Positions 8,929 through 17,622 of a DNA stretch of 64,000 bases are shown one piece after another (positions within the stretch are counted from its first letter, which is position 1; every line of letters starts with the position of its first letter). Source of the DNA: Pseudomonadales bacterium. GTDB taxonomy: Bacteria > Pseudomonadota > Gammaproteobacteria > Pseudomonadales > IMCC2047. The notes under the pieces are model-generated. The model made no database searches. It was not told the origin of the DNA and worked only from the letters and a program-made list of their open reading frames with translations. Made by a program: the position numbers and the translations under genes. The DNA lies in NCBI GenBank assembly GCA_024234615.1, contig JACKNY010000001.1, positions 1,268,501 to 1,332,500 of the forward strand, given 5' to 3'.

Positions 8929-11079
8929 TTAGGGTAAGTTAATGCTCAAACGTAAAAATACCCGCGTTTCGAAAAGGTTAAAGTCTTCGAACTCCGGGTA
9001 ATCATTTAATAAATTGTGAACAATAAGTTCTGCTTTAGCTGCCCTGGCACCAATATTAAAGGTTTTTGCCAGTCTCAAGTCGAGCCGGTCTTGGGACTTG
9101 ATCAGATCGCCTTGGCGCCAAGCGACCTCTGAAACGTAATACCACACAAAGCTAGCATTCCAGCCATGTTTGAAGGTTTTGGATACGAGCAGATTGGCAT
9201 TATGTCGTGGCAGCTCCCGGTCTAATGCCGGAATTTCCAATGGTTCGACACGCTTGAAACGGTTGCCATGAAAGTCTGTGTAGGCGTACTGTAATGAGAG
9301 CAGGATTGTGTTGCTGGGGCGGAATTGGATTTGTGTGTCAATGCCCTTGCTGACCCAATCCATTGTATTGGAGACAGTATGAACATCGCCGCTAAGGTCA
9401 GGGAAAAGATTAATGACTTCACCTATGACACGATCAGTTTCCGTTCTGAAAGCTCTTAGGTCGACCGTTAATTTGCTGTTTAGAAAGTTACCTAGATAAC
9501 CGATTTCTACTTCTCGAACCTTCGATTCGTCGATGTTGTCATCAAAATTTATATCCACATCGATCAAAGTTCCATCTGCAAAGGAGGTCGCTTGGAATTG
9601 GCTGGACTCTAAAACTGATGGTGTTCTATTGCCATAGGTATAGGACGAGTGGATAACCTGACCCGGTAAGAATTGGTAATTAACTGCCGCACGCGGAGAA
9701 ATAAAATTACCAACAATATTATTGTGTTCGGACATTGCACCAAAGTTAAAGGTTAACTTTTCCCCCAGCCGCCATTCCCAGTTGGCAAAGAGCCTGTACT
9801 GGAATTCGTCCACTGCATCCTTACGACCTAGCAGAAATTCACTACGAATTTTGTCGTACCTGACCCCGGCACCCCAAACCAAACGTTGATGCTCGGTTAG
9901 GTTCAGTTTATGCTGTAACTCAACATCAAACCGCTCTGAAACAGTGTCGCGAATTCCAGTGACTATATCTTCATCCGCATGGCCGTCAAAAATCAGCGGT
10001 ATAAATGATGGAGGTACGCTCAAGAGGCCAGATAGTGGGCCGAGCTCTCGAATCTCATCCACAGCAAGGCGATTGTGGTAAAGCTGAAGTTGAATTTCAT
10101 TAGTGTTTTGTAGACTTTTCCGCCATTGTATAAATTGGAAGTTAGTTTCAATCTCTCGCTCATTAAAACCGTTCGGGCCGTCCGTCAGGTCATTACCTGG
10201 GATATCCAGGTCGCTTTTGCCCACGCCCATCTGAAAATCTATGGTATCGAATACCGTGGGTGTGTAGATGAGCCTGAGGTTTAGGTGGAGAGCTTCATTA
10301 GAGTCTTGAATCCGGTCAAAAGGTATCGGGTTTGCTTGCTTTTTAAGTCGAGGGAAACCTTCATTTGAACGATAGGAAACACCCAGGCTATAGTTGACAA
10401 CACCAAGGCTACCGTTTTGTCTGATCTGAGTGTTACGGGTATGGAGATCGCCAAGGGTGACATTGATATTGGTACCATGTGCTTTAACCGGATTGGCAGT
10501 AACGATATTGATGGCGCCTAGATAAGCATTTGAGCCATAGGCAGGGGTGTTTGAACCTCTTAATACCTCAATGTAATCGATATCTTCAACGGTTATGCCC
10601 AGAGAGCTCCATTCGACAGCGGAAAAGATGGGTTCGTAGACTGATCTCCCATCTATCATGACTTCGAGATCGCCAGGAAACTCAATGGTTAATCCTCTAT
10701 TAGTTACGCCGAATTGATTACCGAATACGTAATAGGAAATATAGCCTGGAACGAGACGGAATAATTGTGGAATTTCAGTAGCGCCGGATGCTTCAATCAT
10801 TTCGCGATCAATAATAGTAATTGAAGCTGGCACCTCGGTAATTTTTTGATTTAATCGTGTTGCTGAACTAACGATAGGCACTTCGCTGAGAAAATCGGCT
10901 TGATCAATTTGCTCCGATGCTAGGCCAGTCTGTGCAAACACCGGCTTAGAAAACAGGTTGCAAAGAGTAAAGATGAGTATGCTGGCAAAAGCTATCGTCT
11001 GTGACTTGCGGGTTGTTAACAATTTGAAGGTTAAAAACCAATATTCCTTTCGGCTATTTATCATCAAGTTGGTCATCAC
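8929..11079 (-). CDS. TonB-dependent outer-membrane receptor (paralogue 2)
   Basis: 716-residue TonB-dependent receptor, tandem paralogue of 6711-8816 and transcribed ahead of it with a 112-base gap, so the two may share a transcript. A hydrophobic signal segment at about residues 27-49 (ends KPVFA/QT) is followed by a TonB-box-like SEVPIVSSA and a plug with GVTNRGLTIEFPGDLEVMID, YIEVLRGSNTPAYGSNAYLG and INIVTANP, then the barrel. The C-terminus is LRLSINLP. The 25 or so residues before the signal peptide may mean that the true start is downstream. Many residues differ from its twin in the barrel loops, so the two may bind related but distinct ligands. This is inference from the translated sequences only. 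Confidence 0.92.
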   Translation of the reverse strand: MMTNLMINSRKEYWFLTFKLLTTRKSQTIAFASILIFTLCNLFSKPVFAQTGLASEQIDQADFLSEVPIVSSATRLNQKITEVPASITIIDREMIEASGATEIPQLFRLVPGYISYYVFGNQFGVTNRGLTIEFPGDLEVMIDGRSVYEPIFSAVEWSSLGITVEDIDYIEVLRGSNTPAYGSNAYLGAINIVTANPVKAHGTNINVTLGDLHTRNTQIRQNGSLGVVNYSLGVSYRSNEGFPRLKKQANPIPFDRIQDSNEALHLNLRLIYTPTVFDTIDFQMGVGKSDLDIPGNDLTDGPNGFNEREIETNFQFIQWRKSLQNTNEIQLQLYHNRLAVDEIRELGPLSGLLSVPPSFIPLIFDGHADEDIVTGIRDTVSERFDVELQHKLNLTEHQRLVWGAGVRYDKIRSEFLLGRKDAVDEFQYRLFANWEWRLGEKLTFNFGAMSEHNNIVGNFISPRAAVNYQFLPGQVIHSSYTYGNRTPSVLESSQFQATSFADGTLIDVDINFDDNIDESKVREVEIGYLGNFLNSKLTVDLRAFRTETDRVIGEVINLFPDLSGDVHTVSNTMDWVSKGIDTQIQFRPSNTILLSLQYAYTDFHGNRFKRVEPLEIPALDRELPRHNANLLVSKTFKHGWNASFVWYYVSEVAWRQGDLIKSQDRLDLRLAKTFNIGARAAKAELIVHNLLNDYPEFEDFNLFETRVFLRLSINLP

Positions 11080-11148
11080 GTTTTGTTGGCGCGGCGATTA
11101 TAGCATAGCAATTTAAAAATTTGTTCTGAGTAAACCATGTAATCATAG

Positions 11149-11165
11149 GGGTATCGGCTATACCC
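11149..11165. promoter_or_regulatory. Inverted repeat upstream of TonB receptor paralogue 2
   Basis: GGGTAT-N5-ATACCC, a perfect 6+6 dyad, lies 70-86 bases upstream of the receptor start at 11079, where an activator would sit. A related half (ATGGGTTA) occurs at about 11179-11187. The LuxR-type regulator encoded at 15250-15903 is the obvious candidate to bind here, but this is inference. Confidence 0.3.
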
Positions 11166-11295
11166 AAAATAACTAATACTTATGGGTTATTTACGTCCGT
11201 TGGCTAGGGCGCAATAATAGCCCAAATGAGTTTAATTGGCTGGGTTTATTCGGCCAGCAGGGGTTAATCAAGGATGGTTAGCGGCAAAGGAAGAT

Positions 11296-11322
11296 TCACG
11301 GATGATTTTTGGTCACGGATGA
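11296..11322. repeat. Direct repeat TCACGGATGA x2
   Basis: TCACGGATGA occurs at 11296-11305 and again at 11313-11322, 17 bases apart, in the 294-base gap between the kinase gene and receptor paralogue 2. A possible binding site for a regulator. The rest of the gap holds the dyad at 11149 and no gene. Confidence 0.3.
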
Positions 11323-11373
11323 CCTCCTCCCTTTCTTCGTGCTTTAATTATAGCTAGTTATCGTTAATTTTAG

Positions 11374-14100
11374 TTAGCTATCGCGATTAAAGCTTGCCGC
11401 TAGCAATTCTACCAAGCGGTTAAAGTGATCGTTTAGTATTTCTTCGCTTGACGCAGAAGCGAGTAGTTCAATCTGCTTGGTCAGCTCCGTAATTTCAGTA
11501 TAACTATCCCTGTTTATCACGCCTAAAATCTGATGTGTAAACATCTTGATGCCGTCTCGGTTCATGTGCTTAATGGCTAAACCTATTTCCTTCGCAAGCC
11601 GAAACAGCTCTTCTCTTAACTCTTCTTTCGAAACGGAGATCATCGGTTGGGCTAAAACTGGTGGACTCAACTTCTTGTCTCTGTGCCAATATTTTGTCAG
11701 TGTTGTAGCCAGCCAATCCTGGCGAATAGGCTTGTGCAGTATCTCATTGAAAACGCCGAGTTTATCGTTGCTATTCTGCTCGCTGGTAATAGCGGCAGTT
11801 AACGCGATAATGGCAGGTTGCTTATTTTTTCCGTAGTGTTGTCTAATCAAGGTGGCGGTTTCAAGGCCATCGATTTCCGGCATATTTAAATCGAGTAGAA
11901 AAATATCTATAGGATTATCTTGATGAATTTGGAGTGCTTGTGCGCCATCTGATGCTTCAAATACTTCGGCCCCCATCATTTTCAAAATCTTGGTGATAAA
12001 GCGTCGATTAAAGTTATTATCCTCAGCGATCAAAATTCGAGCACCGCTAAGCTGTTGCTCGGCGTAGCGTTTTGAACGATAGTTTGAGTCCGATGGAGCA
12101 TTAAATGGTAACGCCTTCTTGACAGCGGTAAGTGCTAATAAATGATCTGAAAAATGGCTGCTACGGGAAGGCTTACTGATAAAGTCCAGTGGTTGGTTCT
12201 GTTGCCATATTATGGAGTCTTCTTTAAGAGTTAGTATTGCGGTACCACCTGTCAGGAGAATTGGCAACATAGTGTATTCTCGGATGTTGCGGATCAGCTG
12301 TTGCAGTGGTTCGGATAGTATTTCCTGCTGGCTCAAGCCAATAATTAGTGCATTAAATTTACCCGCATCTTGCTGTAATTTTTGAAACAAGGCGTATTGA
12401 GTGGTAACAGTAGTGATGTTTGTCGTCCATTTTAATGCATGGTGCCTTAACGCCCTTAGCGACCATACATTTTGGTCATAGATGAGTAGTTGATCTAAAT
12501 TTATTTTTGGTAAGACATTGGTGGGGACGCTGCTATGGTCGATAGCTAGTGTTATTTGGCAGCTAGCCTCGACGCCTTGACCACAGGCGCTGGTTAGTTG
12601 AGTATCACCACCCATTAATTGTGCCAGGCGTTTAACAATGACTAAACCGAGGCCAGAACCCCCAAATCGGCGTGAAATGCTAAGGTCGGCTTGGCTGAAC
12701 TCCTTAAATAGATGTTCCAAATCTTTTTCTCGAATGCCGATGCCTGAATCTTTTACCAACAGGTTGATCGTTGCAGTTTGCTCAGTAGTTGATTCGATGG
12801 AAACGAAAATGACTACCTCTCCCTCTGAAGTAAATTTGATGGCGTTGCTAATAAGGTTGTTCACTATCTGACGGAGTCGCAACGCATCTCCTATTAGCCG
12901 TCTCGGCACATCTGATTCGATAAAGAGTACGAGCTCTATACCTTTTGCAAAGGCATGATGGGCGTGCATCGCCACCACATCTTCCATGCAGTCTTCCAGG
13001 TTAAAAGGGAGCATTTCCAGTTCAATTGCGTTGGCTCGAAGTTTGGTGAAATCCAAAATATCATTGATGATAGAAAGGAGTAGGTCGGATGACTGCTTAA
13101 TAATTTGATTAAATTCCCGTTGCTGCTCGGCTAATCCCATATCCTCCAGAAGTTCGCTATAACCCATAATGGAAGTGAGAGGTGTTCGCAGTTCATGACT
13201 CATTCGTGCAAGAAACTCGTCCTTTGCAATATCTGCCGCAATGAGATCATTTTGGGCTTGCTCCAATGCGTGATTTTGTTGTTCGAGATCATCAAGTGTC
13301 TGAGTAAGCTGTTTGGTGGCTTGAGCAATGCGTTGTTGTAATTCTTCGTTGACATATTCAATGCGCTCGGCCATGCGATTGAGCCCCTGGGCAAGAATAC
13401 GAAATTCTTTGCCATTCAATTCTGGTGCTCGGGCGGAAAGGTTTCCTGACTCAAGTTGCTGAACGGTATTGGATAACTGAGAAAGAGGTGTTGTGATTCC
13501 TCTGCCTAAGCGAATAGCCATCAATATCGCGATGGCTAAGCCAAGACTGGCGATAAAAATTCCAGTAAAAAGAATGCGGCGCTGCTTCTCCAGTAGTAGC
13601 GATTCACTGACAGAAGTCTGTACCCAGCCTAAGGTTCTTTTTTCTAAAGAGGGCTTTAGCGAACGATTGTCCGCAGTAGAAAAATCGTCCACTTCTAGCG
13701 CACTATATAGAACAGGCTGTTGGAAAAACCAAAGCGACTGCTGTTTAGTCATTGCGGAAGAGGCGAGAGTATTTAAATCGACTTCACCCATTTGGATCAA
13801 TATTTTTCCGTCAGGATCAAAGAAGCTTACCGACTTGACGTTATTTTCGGTAAGAACAACTTCGCCAATAGCGCGCAACGAATCCGTATCACCGGAAAAC
13901 ATATAAAACTCAGTTACCTTGGCGAGGTAGCGACTGATGTCTTTGCCTTCTTGGATGAATAAGTCACGCAATTCCGCTTGGCTTGACCGGATAAAATAGC
14001 CGGATAGCAGGCAAGTAATGAGGGCAAGCGGAATAACCGCAAGTAAGAGCATCTTATGTCTTATATTCCAATTGCCTTGGTTTAAATTTGTCATGGGCAT
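11374..14100 (-). CDS. BarA/GacS-like hybrid sensor histidine kinase (HAMP-HisKA-HATPase-REC-REC-Hpt-like)
   Basis: 908-residue inner-membrane hybrid kinase. TM1 is at about 15-35, a periplasmic sensor region of about 140 residues follows, then TM2 (about 178-198) and HAMP (about 199-250). A coiled coil with many Gln residues leads to HisKA with phospho-His in MSHELRTPL (about 302). The ATPase domain has NLISNAIKFTSEG and GGSGLGLVIVKRL. A degenerate receiver-like stretch (about 545-660) is followed by a true receiver with FLLDLNMPEIDG (Asp about 737). The last 80 residues look like a phosphotransfer domain with a candidate His in FTHQILG (about 855). This is the tripartite BarA/GacS layout, which normally signals to a GacA/UvrY-type regulator, and one lies two genes upstream. 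The binding-protein gene ends 8 bases before this start, so they form an operon. Confidence 0.92.
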   Translation of the reverse strand: MPMTNLNQGNWNIRHKMLLLAVIPLALITCLLSGYFIRSSQAELRDLFIQEGKDISRYLAKVTEFYMFSGDTDSLRAIGEVVLTENNVKSVSFFDPDGKILIQMGEVDLNTLASSAMTKQQSLWFFQQPVLYSALEVDDFSTADNRSLKPSLEKRTLGWVQTSVSESLLLEKQRRILFTGIFIASLGLAIAILMAIRLGRGITTPLSQLSNTVQQLESGNLSARAPELNGKEFRILAQGLNRMAERIEYVNEELQQRIAQATKQLTQTLDDLEQQNHALEQAQNDLIAADIAKDEFLARMSHELRTPLTSIMGYSELLEDMGLAEQQREFNQIIKQSSDLLLSIINDILDFTKLRANAIELEMLPFNLEDCMEDVVAMHAHHAFAKGIELVLFIESDVPRRLIGDALRLRQIVNNLISNAIKFTSEGEVVIFVSIESTTEQTATINLLVKDSGIGIREKDLEHLFKEFSQADLSISRRFGGSGLGLVIVKRLAQLMGGDTQLTSACGQGVEASCQITLAIDHSSVPTNVLPKINLDQLLIYDQNVWSLRALRHHALKWTTNITTVTTQYALFQKLQQDAGKFNALIIGLSQQEILSEPLQQLIRNIREYTMLPILLTGGTAILTLKEDSIIWQQNQPLDFISKPSRSSHFSDHLLALTAVKKALPFNAPSDSNYRSKRYAEQQLSGARILIAEDNNFNRRFITKILKMMGAEVFEASDGAQALQIHQDNPIDIFLLDLNMPEIDGLETATLIRQHYGKNKQPAIIALTAAITSEQNSNDKLGVFNEILHKPIRQDWLATTLTKYWHRDKKLSPPVLAQPMISVSKEELREELFRLAKEIGLAIKHMNRDGIKMFTHQILGVINRDSYTEITELTKQIELLASASSEEILNDHFNRLVELLAASFNRDS

Positions 14101-14108
14101 GGGGTTAT

Positions 14109-15218
14109 CTATTCATTCAGTTCAAAGCCATCCTGGCTCGATGAGTTTGCCTGAGAAGTTTCCAGCTCTTTTAACGAGTGGCTGATCTCGGTTTCGTCCA
14201 GTTGGCTGAAGCCAAGTGAACGTTTAACTTTGTCGTTGATGCGGACGACATAATATTTGGGAAATTCAAAAGGCAGAATTGCGGTAGGATTTCGCAGCTG
14301 ATCAATAACAAGTTCTGCGGTTTGCTGGCCTATCTGTTCTGGCGTGCTGAAAATGGATGCCAAGGCTCCGGCATCAATGTATCTATTTGAATAGCCAATC
14401 ACGGGAATGCCATGTCGATAGCTAAGAAAAATAATCCAGCGCGCGGTGGAGCGGTTAAAATCAGCTTTGTCTGGCAGCACGATATAGGCTTGGCTGTTTG
14501 ACATGATGGGCTCTAATATTTTAACCGGGTTATGCTGTGGGTCCAGTTGTGCGGTGTTGAGGCTAATAGCAAACTCCTTTGCTTGCTCTTGAAACTCTGG
14601 CGTGCGAGCGTTAGATAATGCCCCGGTTAACATTCCTATCTGCGTGACACTTGGATTGATTAAGCGAGCAAGTCTAAGAAGACGTTGTGCCGGCTGATCA
14701 AGATAGATACCTCCGAGCAGTCGCTCATGCCCAGTTTTGCTGTGGCTCTTGTGCTGTGCGAGTAACTTGCTGGCTGCATTTTGCGTGATAAAAGTTGAAA
14801 TAATTTTTGCTTCGGATGGCGACTCAAGTGCTAATGCAGTGGCGCTCGTCCCAACCGTAATAAGGGTATTCGCTTCTGTAATGAGTTCGGGGGGGATGAT
14901 GCCCTGTTTAGTTAGGATATGGGATGAAACCTGGATCGATATCAGCGTACTGGCCTGAAGAGACTTAGTGATAGTATCCGCCAGCTTTTCGTAAGCAGGA
15001 TTGTCGCCAGAGAGAACTATGCTGACCTTATATTCCGCCCCGGCGACTCCTGTGAGGAGTAAGGAAAGGACAAATAAGCAGCGGCTAAGGTTTAAATAAG
15101 GCCGCCGTAATTTTTTGCTCGAATTGAGTACGCCAAGCTTCGTCGGCATGATATCGAACGACCTGGGTCGTATTAGATACGATTTTAGGTAAAACTTTCC
15201 TTGTGTAAGGCTTTTCAA
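14109..15218 (-). CDS. Periplasmic ABC-type substrate-binding protein, probably a sensor partner
   Basis: Protein of the ABC_sub_bind (PF04392-like) family: YKVSIVLSGDNPAYEKLADT at the start of the mature part, LGGIYLDQPAQRLLRLARLI, and a C-terminal block RHGIPVIGYSNRYIDAGALA plus EQIGQQTAELVIDQL. The longest frame has 369 residues, but the signal peptide (LFVLSLLLTGVAGA) ends near residue 61. The real start is therefore probably the ATG at 15149 (residue 24) or nearby. No permease or ATPase gene is present. The gene is 8 bases from the hybrid kinase and 31 bases from the response regulator, so the protein more likely delivers a ligand signal to the kinase than feeds an importer. The ligand is unknown. 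Confidence 0.82.
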   Translation of the reverse strand: MKSLTQGKFYLKSYLIRPRSFDIMPTKLGVLNSSKKLRRPYLNLSRCLFVLSLLLTGVAGAEYKVSIVLSGDNPAYEKLADTITKSLQASTLISIQVSSHILTKQGIIPPELITEANTLITVGTSATALALESPSEAKIISTFITQNAASKLLAQHKSHSKTGHERLLGGIYLDQPAQRLLRLARLINPSVTQIGMLTGALSNARTPEFQEQAKEFAISLNTAQLDPQHNPVKILEPIMSNSQAYIVLPDKADFNRSTARWIIFLSYRHGIPVIGYSNRYIDAGALASIFSTPEQIGQQTAELVIDQLRNPTAILPFEFPKYYVVRINDKVKRSLGFSQLDETEISHSLKELETSQANSSSQDGFELNE

Positions 15219-15249
15219 GATGATTCCCTTCTTGCCGTTTTTCTTACAT

Positions 15250-15903
15250 CTAGAGTAAATTCAATTTTTCCGCAGCGATACCTGCTTGGGTGCGATTATC
15301 CAACTTGAGTACTTTTAATATGCTGCTGACATGCACTTTTACAGTGTTTTCAGAAACCAGCAGCTCTCTGGCTATTTGTTTATTGGACTTGCCTTCGCCC
15401 AGCTTAGCTAAAATTTCCTTTTGCCTGACCGTTAGCTGTCGTTTTAATAGAGCTTCCTCGGTGTCTGCATTATCTGCTATCGACACTTCCGCATCGTGCA
15501 AACGGAGGCTATCAGCAAAACTAGCCGGAATATGTGTGCCGCCAGATAAAACAATATTAACCACATTATTAAATTGTTGTGTCGAACTGGACTTTGGGAT
15601 GAAGCCCATAGCTCCTAGCTCCAGCACTTTGCGCACATGGGCTGGGTTGTCCGTAGCCGAAATAACGATGATAGGGAGTTCCGGATGGTTAGTGCAAAGT
15701 TTGCGCAGAAAGGCAAAGCCGTCCATGTCGGGCATAAAGAGGTCAACAATGGCCAGCCTGAAATCAATGTTTTGTGCCGCCAGCTGTAATGCCTGAGTAG
15801 CGCTGTCGGCATTAAATATAACCGCTTGCGGCATGATCTGCTTCAGGTTGTCCTGTAAACCGGATCGAATAAAAGTGTGATCATCGGCTATAAGAATATT
15901 CAT
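15250..15903 (-). CDS. NarL/FixJ-family response regulator (receiver + LuxR HTH)
   Basis: 217-residue two-domain regulator. The receiver domain (1-120) starts MNILIADDHTFIRSGL and has phospho-Asp in LAIVDLFMPDMDGF (about 54), VISATDNP and the Lys in GFIPKSS. The LuxR-type helix-turn-helix (about 153-213) contains LTVRQKEILAKLGEGKSN, KQIARELLVSENTVKVH and SSILKVLKLDNRTQA. It is the first gene of the minus-strand operon response regulator - binding protein - hybrid kinase and is the likely output of that kinase by phosphorelay. Probable targets are the two TonB receptors downstream, whose upstream region has dyad and direct-repeat sites. Confidence 0.92.
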   Translation of the reverse strand: MNILIADDHTFIRSGLQDNLKQIMPQAVIFNADSATQALQLAAQNIDFRLAIVDLFMPDMDGFAFLRKLCTNHPELPIIVISATDNPAHVRKVLELGAMGFIPKSSSTQQFNNVVNIVLSGGTHIPASFADSLRLHDAEVSIADNADTEEALLKRQLTVRQKEILAKLGEGKSNKQIARELLVSENTVKVHVSSILKVLKLDNRTQAGIAAEKLNLL

Positions 15904-15989
15904 TGAGTGGCGGCCTAAGTTTCAAATGGCTGTTTGGTTTTCAATTACAACTAATTTTACGCTATCTCGAACCGATTTTAACTAACCTT

Positions 15990-16005
15990 TATGTATTAAT
16001 ACATA
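15990..16005. promoter_or_regulatory. 16-base perfect palindrome between divergent regulators
   Basis: TATGTATTAATACATA is self-complementary over all 16 bases and lies in the 180-base gap between the response regulator (minus) and arsR-like (plus) genes. A second partial copy of its half (ATACATAAGG versus ATACATAGGAG) occurs at about 16029-16038. It is a good operator candidate for either regulator. Confidence 0.45.
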
Positions 16006-16048
16006 GGAGTATTTAGTGGTACAGAACGATACATAAGGCATATTTCGG

Positions 16049-16076
16049 TTGACATTATATTAGTTAATGCTAAATT
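16049..16076 (+). promoter_or_regulatory. Sigma-70 promoter of the arsR-like gene, apparently leaderless
   Basis: A perfect -35 TTGACA (16049-16054), a 16-base spacer and a -10-like TAAATT (16071-16076) place the transcription start at about 16083. The ATG is at 16084 and no ribosome site precedes it, so the mRNA may be leaderless. The spacer contains ATTAGTTAATGCTAAAT, an imperfect dyad where an ArsR repressor could block the polymerase. Confidence 0.5.
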
Positions 16077-16083
16077 AGCCCGT

Positions 16084-16392
16084 ATGAAAAATATCCCACC
16101 TATGGACCTACTCAGACAAAATGCGACTGTAGCGGCGCGTTTAATGAAGGCCCTCTCTAACCCTAGTCGACTTCTTATCTTATGCCAGTTAGTTGAGGGC
16201 GAACTTTCTGTCGGAGCGCTAAATGAAAAAGTTGCCTTAAGCCAATCTGCCTTTTCTCAGCATCTTGCCGTATTAAGAAAAGATGGTCTTGTGAAAACAC
16301 GCAAAGAAGCACAAACCGTTTATTACTCGTTAGCGAATGATCGTGCGGAACGTGTCTTAGAAGTTTTGCACCAATTATTTTGTCAAGAATAG
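16084..16392 (+). CDS. ArsR-family winged-helix transcriptional regulator
   Basis: 102-residue DNA-binding protein. The winged helix runs from MKALSNPSRLLILCQLVEG through LSVGALNEKVALSQSAFSQH (recognition helix SQSAFSQHLAVLRK) to the wing LVKTRKEAQTVYYSL. There is only one Cys in the helical core (LILCQL) and one near the C-terminus (LFCQE); the metal-type CXCXXC motif is absent. A sulfide/redox type of sensing through these two cysteines is possible but unproven. It is followed 18 bases later by an AhpD-like carboxymuconolactone-decarboxylase-family gene, a pairing that suggests control of a redox or peroxide response. The start is fixed by the promoter at 16049-16076; an alternative ATG is at 16102. 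Confidence 0.88.
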   Translation: MKNIPPMDLLRQNATVAARLMKALSNPSRLLILCQLVEGELSVGALNEKVALSQSAFSQHLAVLRKDGLVKTRKEAQTVYYSLANDRAERVLEVLHQLFCQE

Positions 16393-16410
16393 AGCTACCA
16401 GGAGAAGTAA

Positions 16411-16755
16411 ATGAGTAAAAATTACCCAGCCATTACCGCCGAGATTGCCGCCACGCTTGGAAAATTACATAAAGAAATTCCGGCTGTGATGCAGGGTTTT
16501 ACCGAGCTGGCCAAAGGTGCTACCGCAGAGGGAGCCCTCACGACAAAAACCAAAGAGCTGATCGCGTTGGCGTTGGGTGTCGCCGCACGCTGCGATGGCT
16601 GTATAGGCTTCCATACCAAGACACTAGTTAAGCAGGGCGTAACCAGAGAGGAGTTTTTGGAAACTTTGGGTATGGCTGTTTATATGGGTGGCGGGCCTTC
16701 ACTTATGTATGCCGCAGAAGCATTGGAAGCTTACGAACAGTTTAAAAATGCCTAA
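16411..16755 (+). CDS. Carboxymuconolactone decarboxylase / AhpD-like family protein
   Basis: 114-residue all-helical protein of the CMD/AhpD superfamily. The redox motif CXXC followed by His (RCDGCIGFHTKTLVKQG, about residues 57-73) marks the peroxidase-like AhpD branch rather than the decarboxylase enzymes, so it probably reduces peroxides or thiol substrates. The C-terminal GMAVYMGGGPSLMYAAEALE is the usual oligomer helix of the family. A good ribosome site (CAGGAG) stands 8 bases before the ATG. It is in an operon with the ArsR-like regulator. The following 171 bases to the methyltransferase gene hold nothing I recognise. Confidence 0.85.
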   Translation: MSKNYPAITAEIAATLGKLHKEIPAVMQGFTELAKGATAEGALTTKTKELIALALGVAARCDGCIGFHTKTLVKQGVTREEFLETLGMAVYMGGGPSLMYAAEALEAYEQFKNA

Positions 16756-16926
16756 TGATGAAATCTCTGAACAGAGAATATTGGGAATTAATTGGAAACT
16801 CATTAGGTTGTAGCGGTGTCCTATTGTCAAGTTTGTTCGACTTACACCGGCTTTATGATGATGATTCTAGATCATTGTTTTAAACTTGTGGTGCGTCAAT
16901 GCCTATCTCTTATTGGAATATGATAA

Positions 16927-17622
16927 ATGACTGAGCCTGAAGCCCCCCAAACCCCAGAGCTAGAATTTTCCAAAAAATATACGCTTGAGCATTCGCAACA
17001 ATATGCCGAAAAGCACGAAGCAACTCCAGCGCGTAAGTTCTCCGATTGGCGGGAGCAGCGCATTGCCAGAAGTAGTTTAAAGCTTGCGGGAAATCCAAAA
17101 AAAGTATTAGACCTTCCCTGCGGTACCGGTAGGTTTTGGCCGTTGCTGGCGGAGCAGAAAAATAGAGCAATATTGGCAGCCGATAACAGTGAGCATATGC
17201 TAGAAGTCGCACGACAGGTGCGAGCACCGGAAGTCGTGGAGCGAATTAAATCATTTCAGACTTCCGCTTTTGACATCGACTTACCCGATGAAGCCGTAGA
17301 CTGCATTTTTTGTATGCGATTGCTACATCATATAGGCTCAGCGGAACATCGTGCGGCGATGCTTAAAGAATTTCATCGTGTCACCGCTGATACGGTCTGT
17401 ATTTCGCTTTGGGTTGATGGCAACAAACAGGCAAGGAGACGCTTAAAGCTTGAGCAAAAGCGCAGGACGTCAGGCATAAGAACCAAGCTTCAAAATCGAT
17501 TTGTGATGCCAAGACGACAAATAGAGTACGAATTTGGTCAGGCAGGTTTTCAAGTGAAGGGATATTTTGATTTTTTTAGATATTTCTCCATGTGGCGAAT
17601 TTATGTTCTCAAGAAACAATGA
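16927..17622 (+). CDS. Class I SAM-dependent methyltransferase
   Basis: 231 residues with a standard class I methyltransferase fold: motif I VLDLPCGTGRFWPLL (about 60-74), the acidic end of the second strand ILAADNSEHML (about 83-93), motif IV VDCIFCMRLLHHI (about 121-133) and a post-IV helix with EFHRV. The N-terminal part has an YARKFSDWRE-like segment typical of the family paired with InaA/Kdo-kinase-like proteins. The gene overlaps the following kinase-like gene by 20 bases, so they are translationally coupled and probably act on the same substrate, perhaps a lipid or envelope polysaccharide. The substrate is not identifiable from sequence. Confidence 0.85.
   Translation: MTEPEAPQTPELEFSKKYTLEHSQQYAEKHEATPARKFSDWREQRIARSSLKLAGNPKKVLDLPCGTGRFWPLLAEQKNRAILAADNSEHMLEVARQVRAPEVVERIKSFQTSAFDIDLPDEAVDCIFCMRLLHHIGSAEHRAAMLKEFHRVTADTVCISLWVDGNKQARRRLKLEQKRRTSGIRTKLQNRFVMPRRQIEYEFGQAGFQVKGYFDFFRYFSMWRIYVLKKQ

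Noticed and set aside
15290..15796. 168-residue + strand frame over the response regulator.
   Set aside because: Shadow of a clear receiver-LuxR gene on the minus strand.
17567..17602. TTG start for the kinase-like gene (and TTG starts at 23601, 24680, 51676, 61249).
   Set aside because: In each case a nearby in-frame ATG gives a better-placed start, often with a ribosome site or matching family N-terminus.
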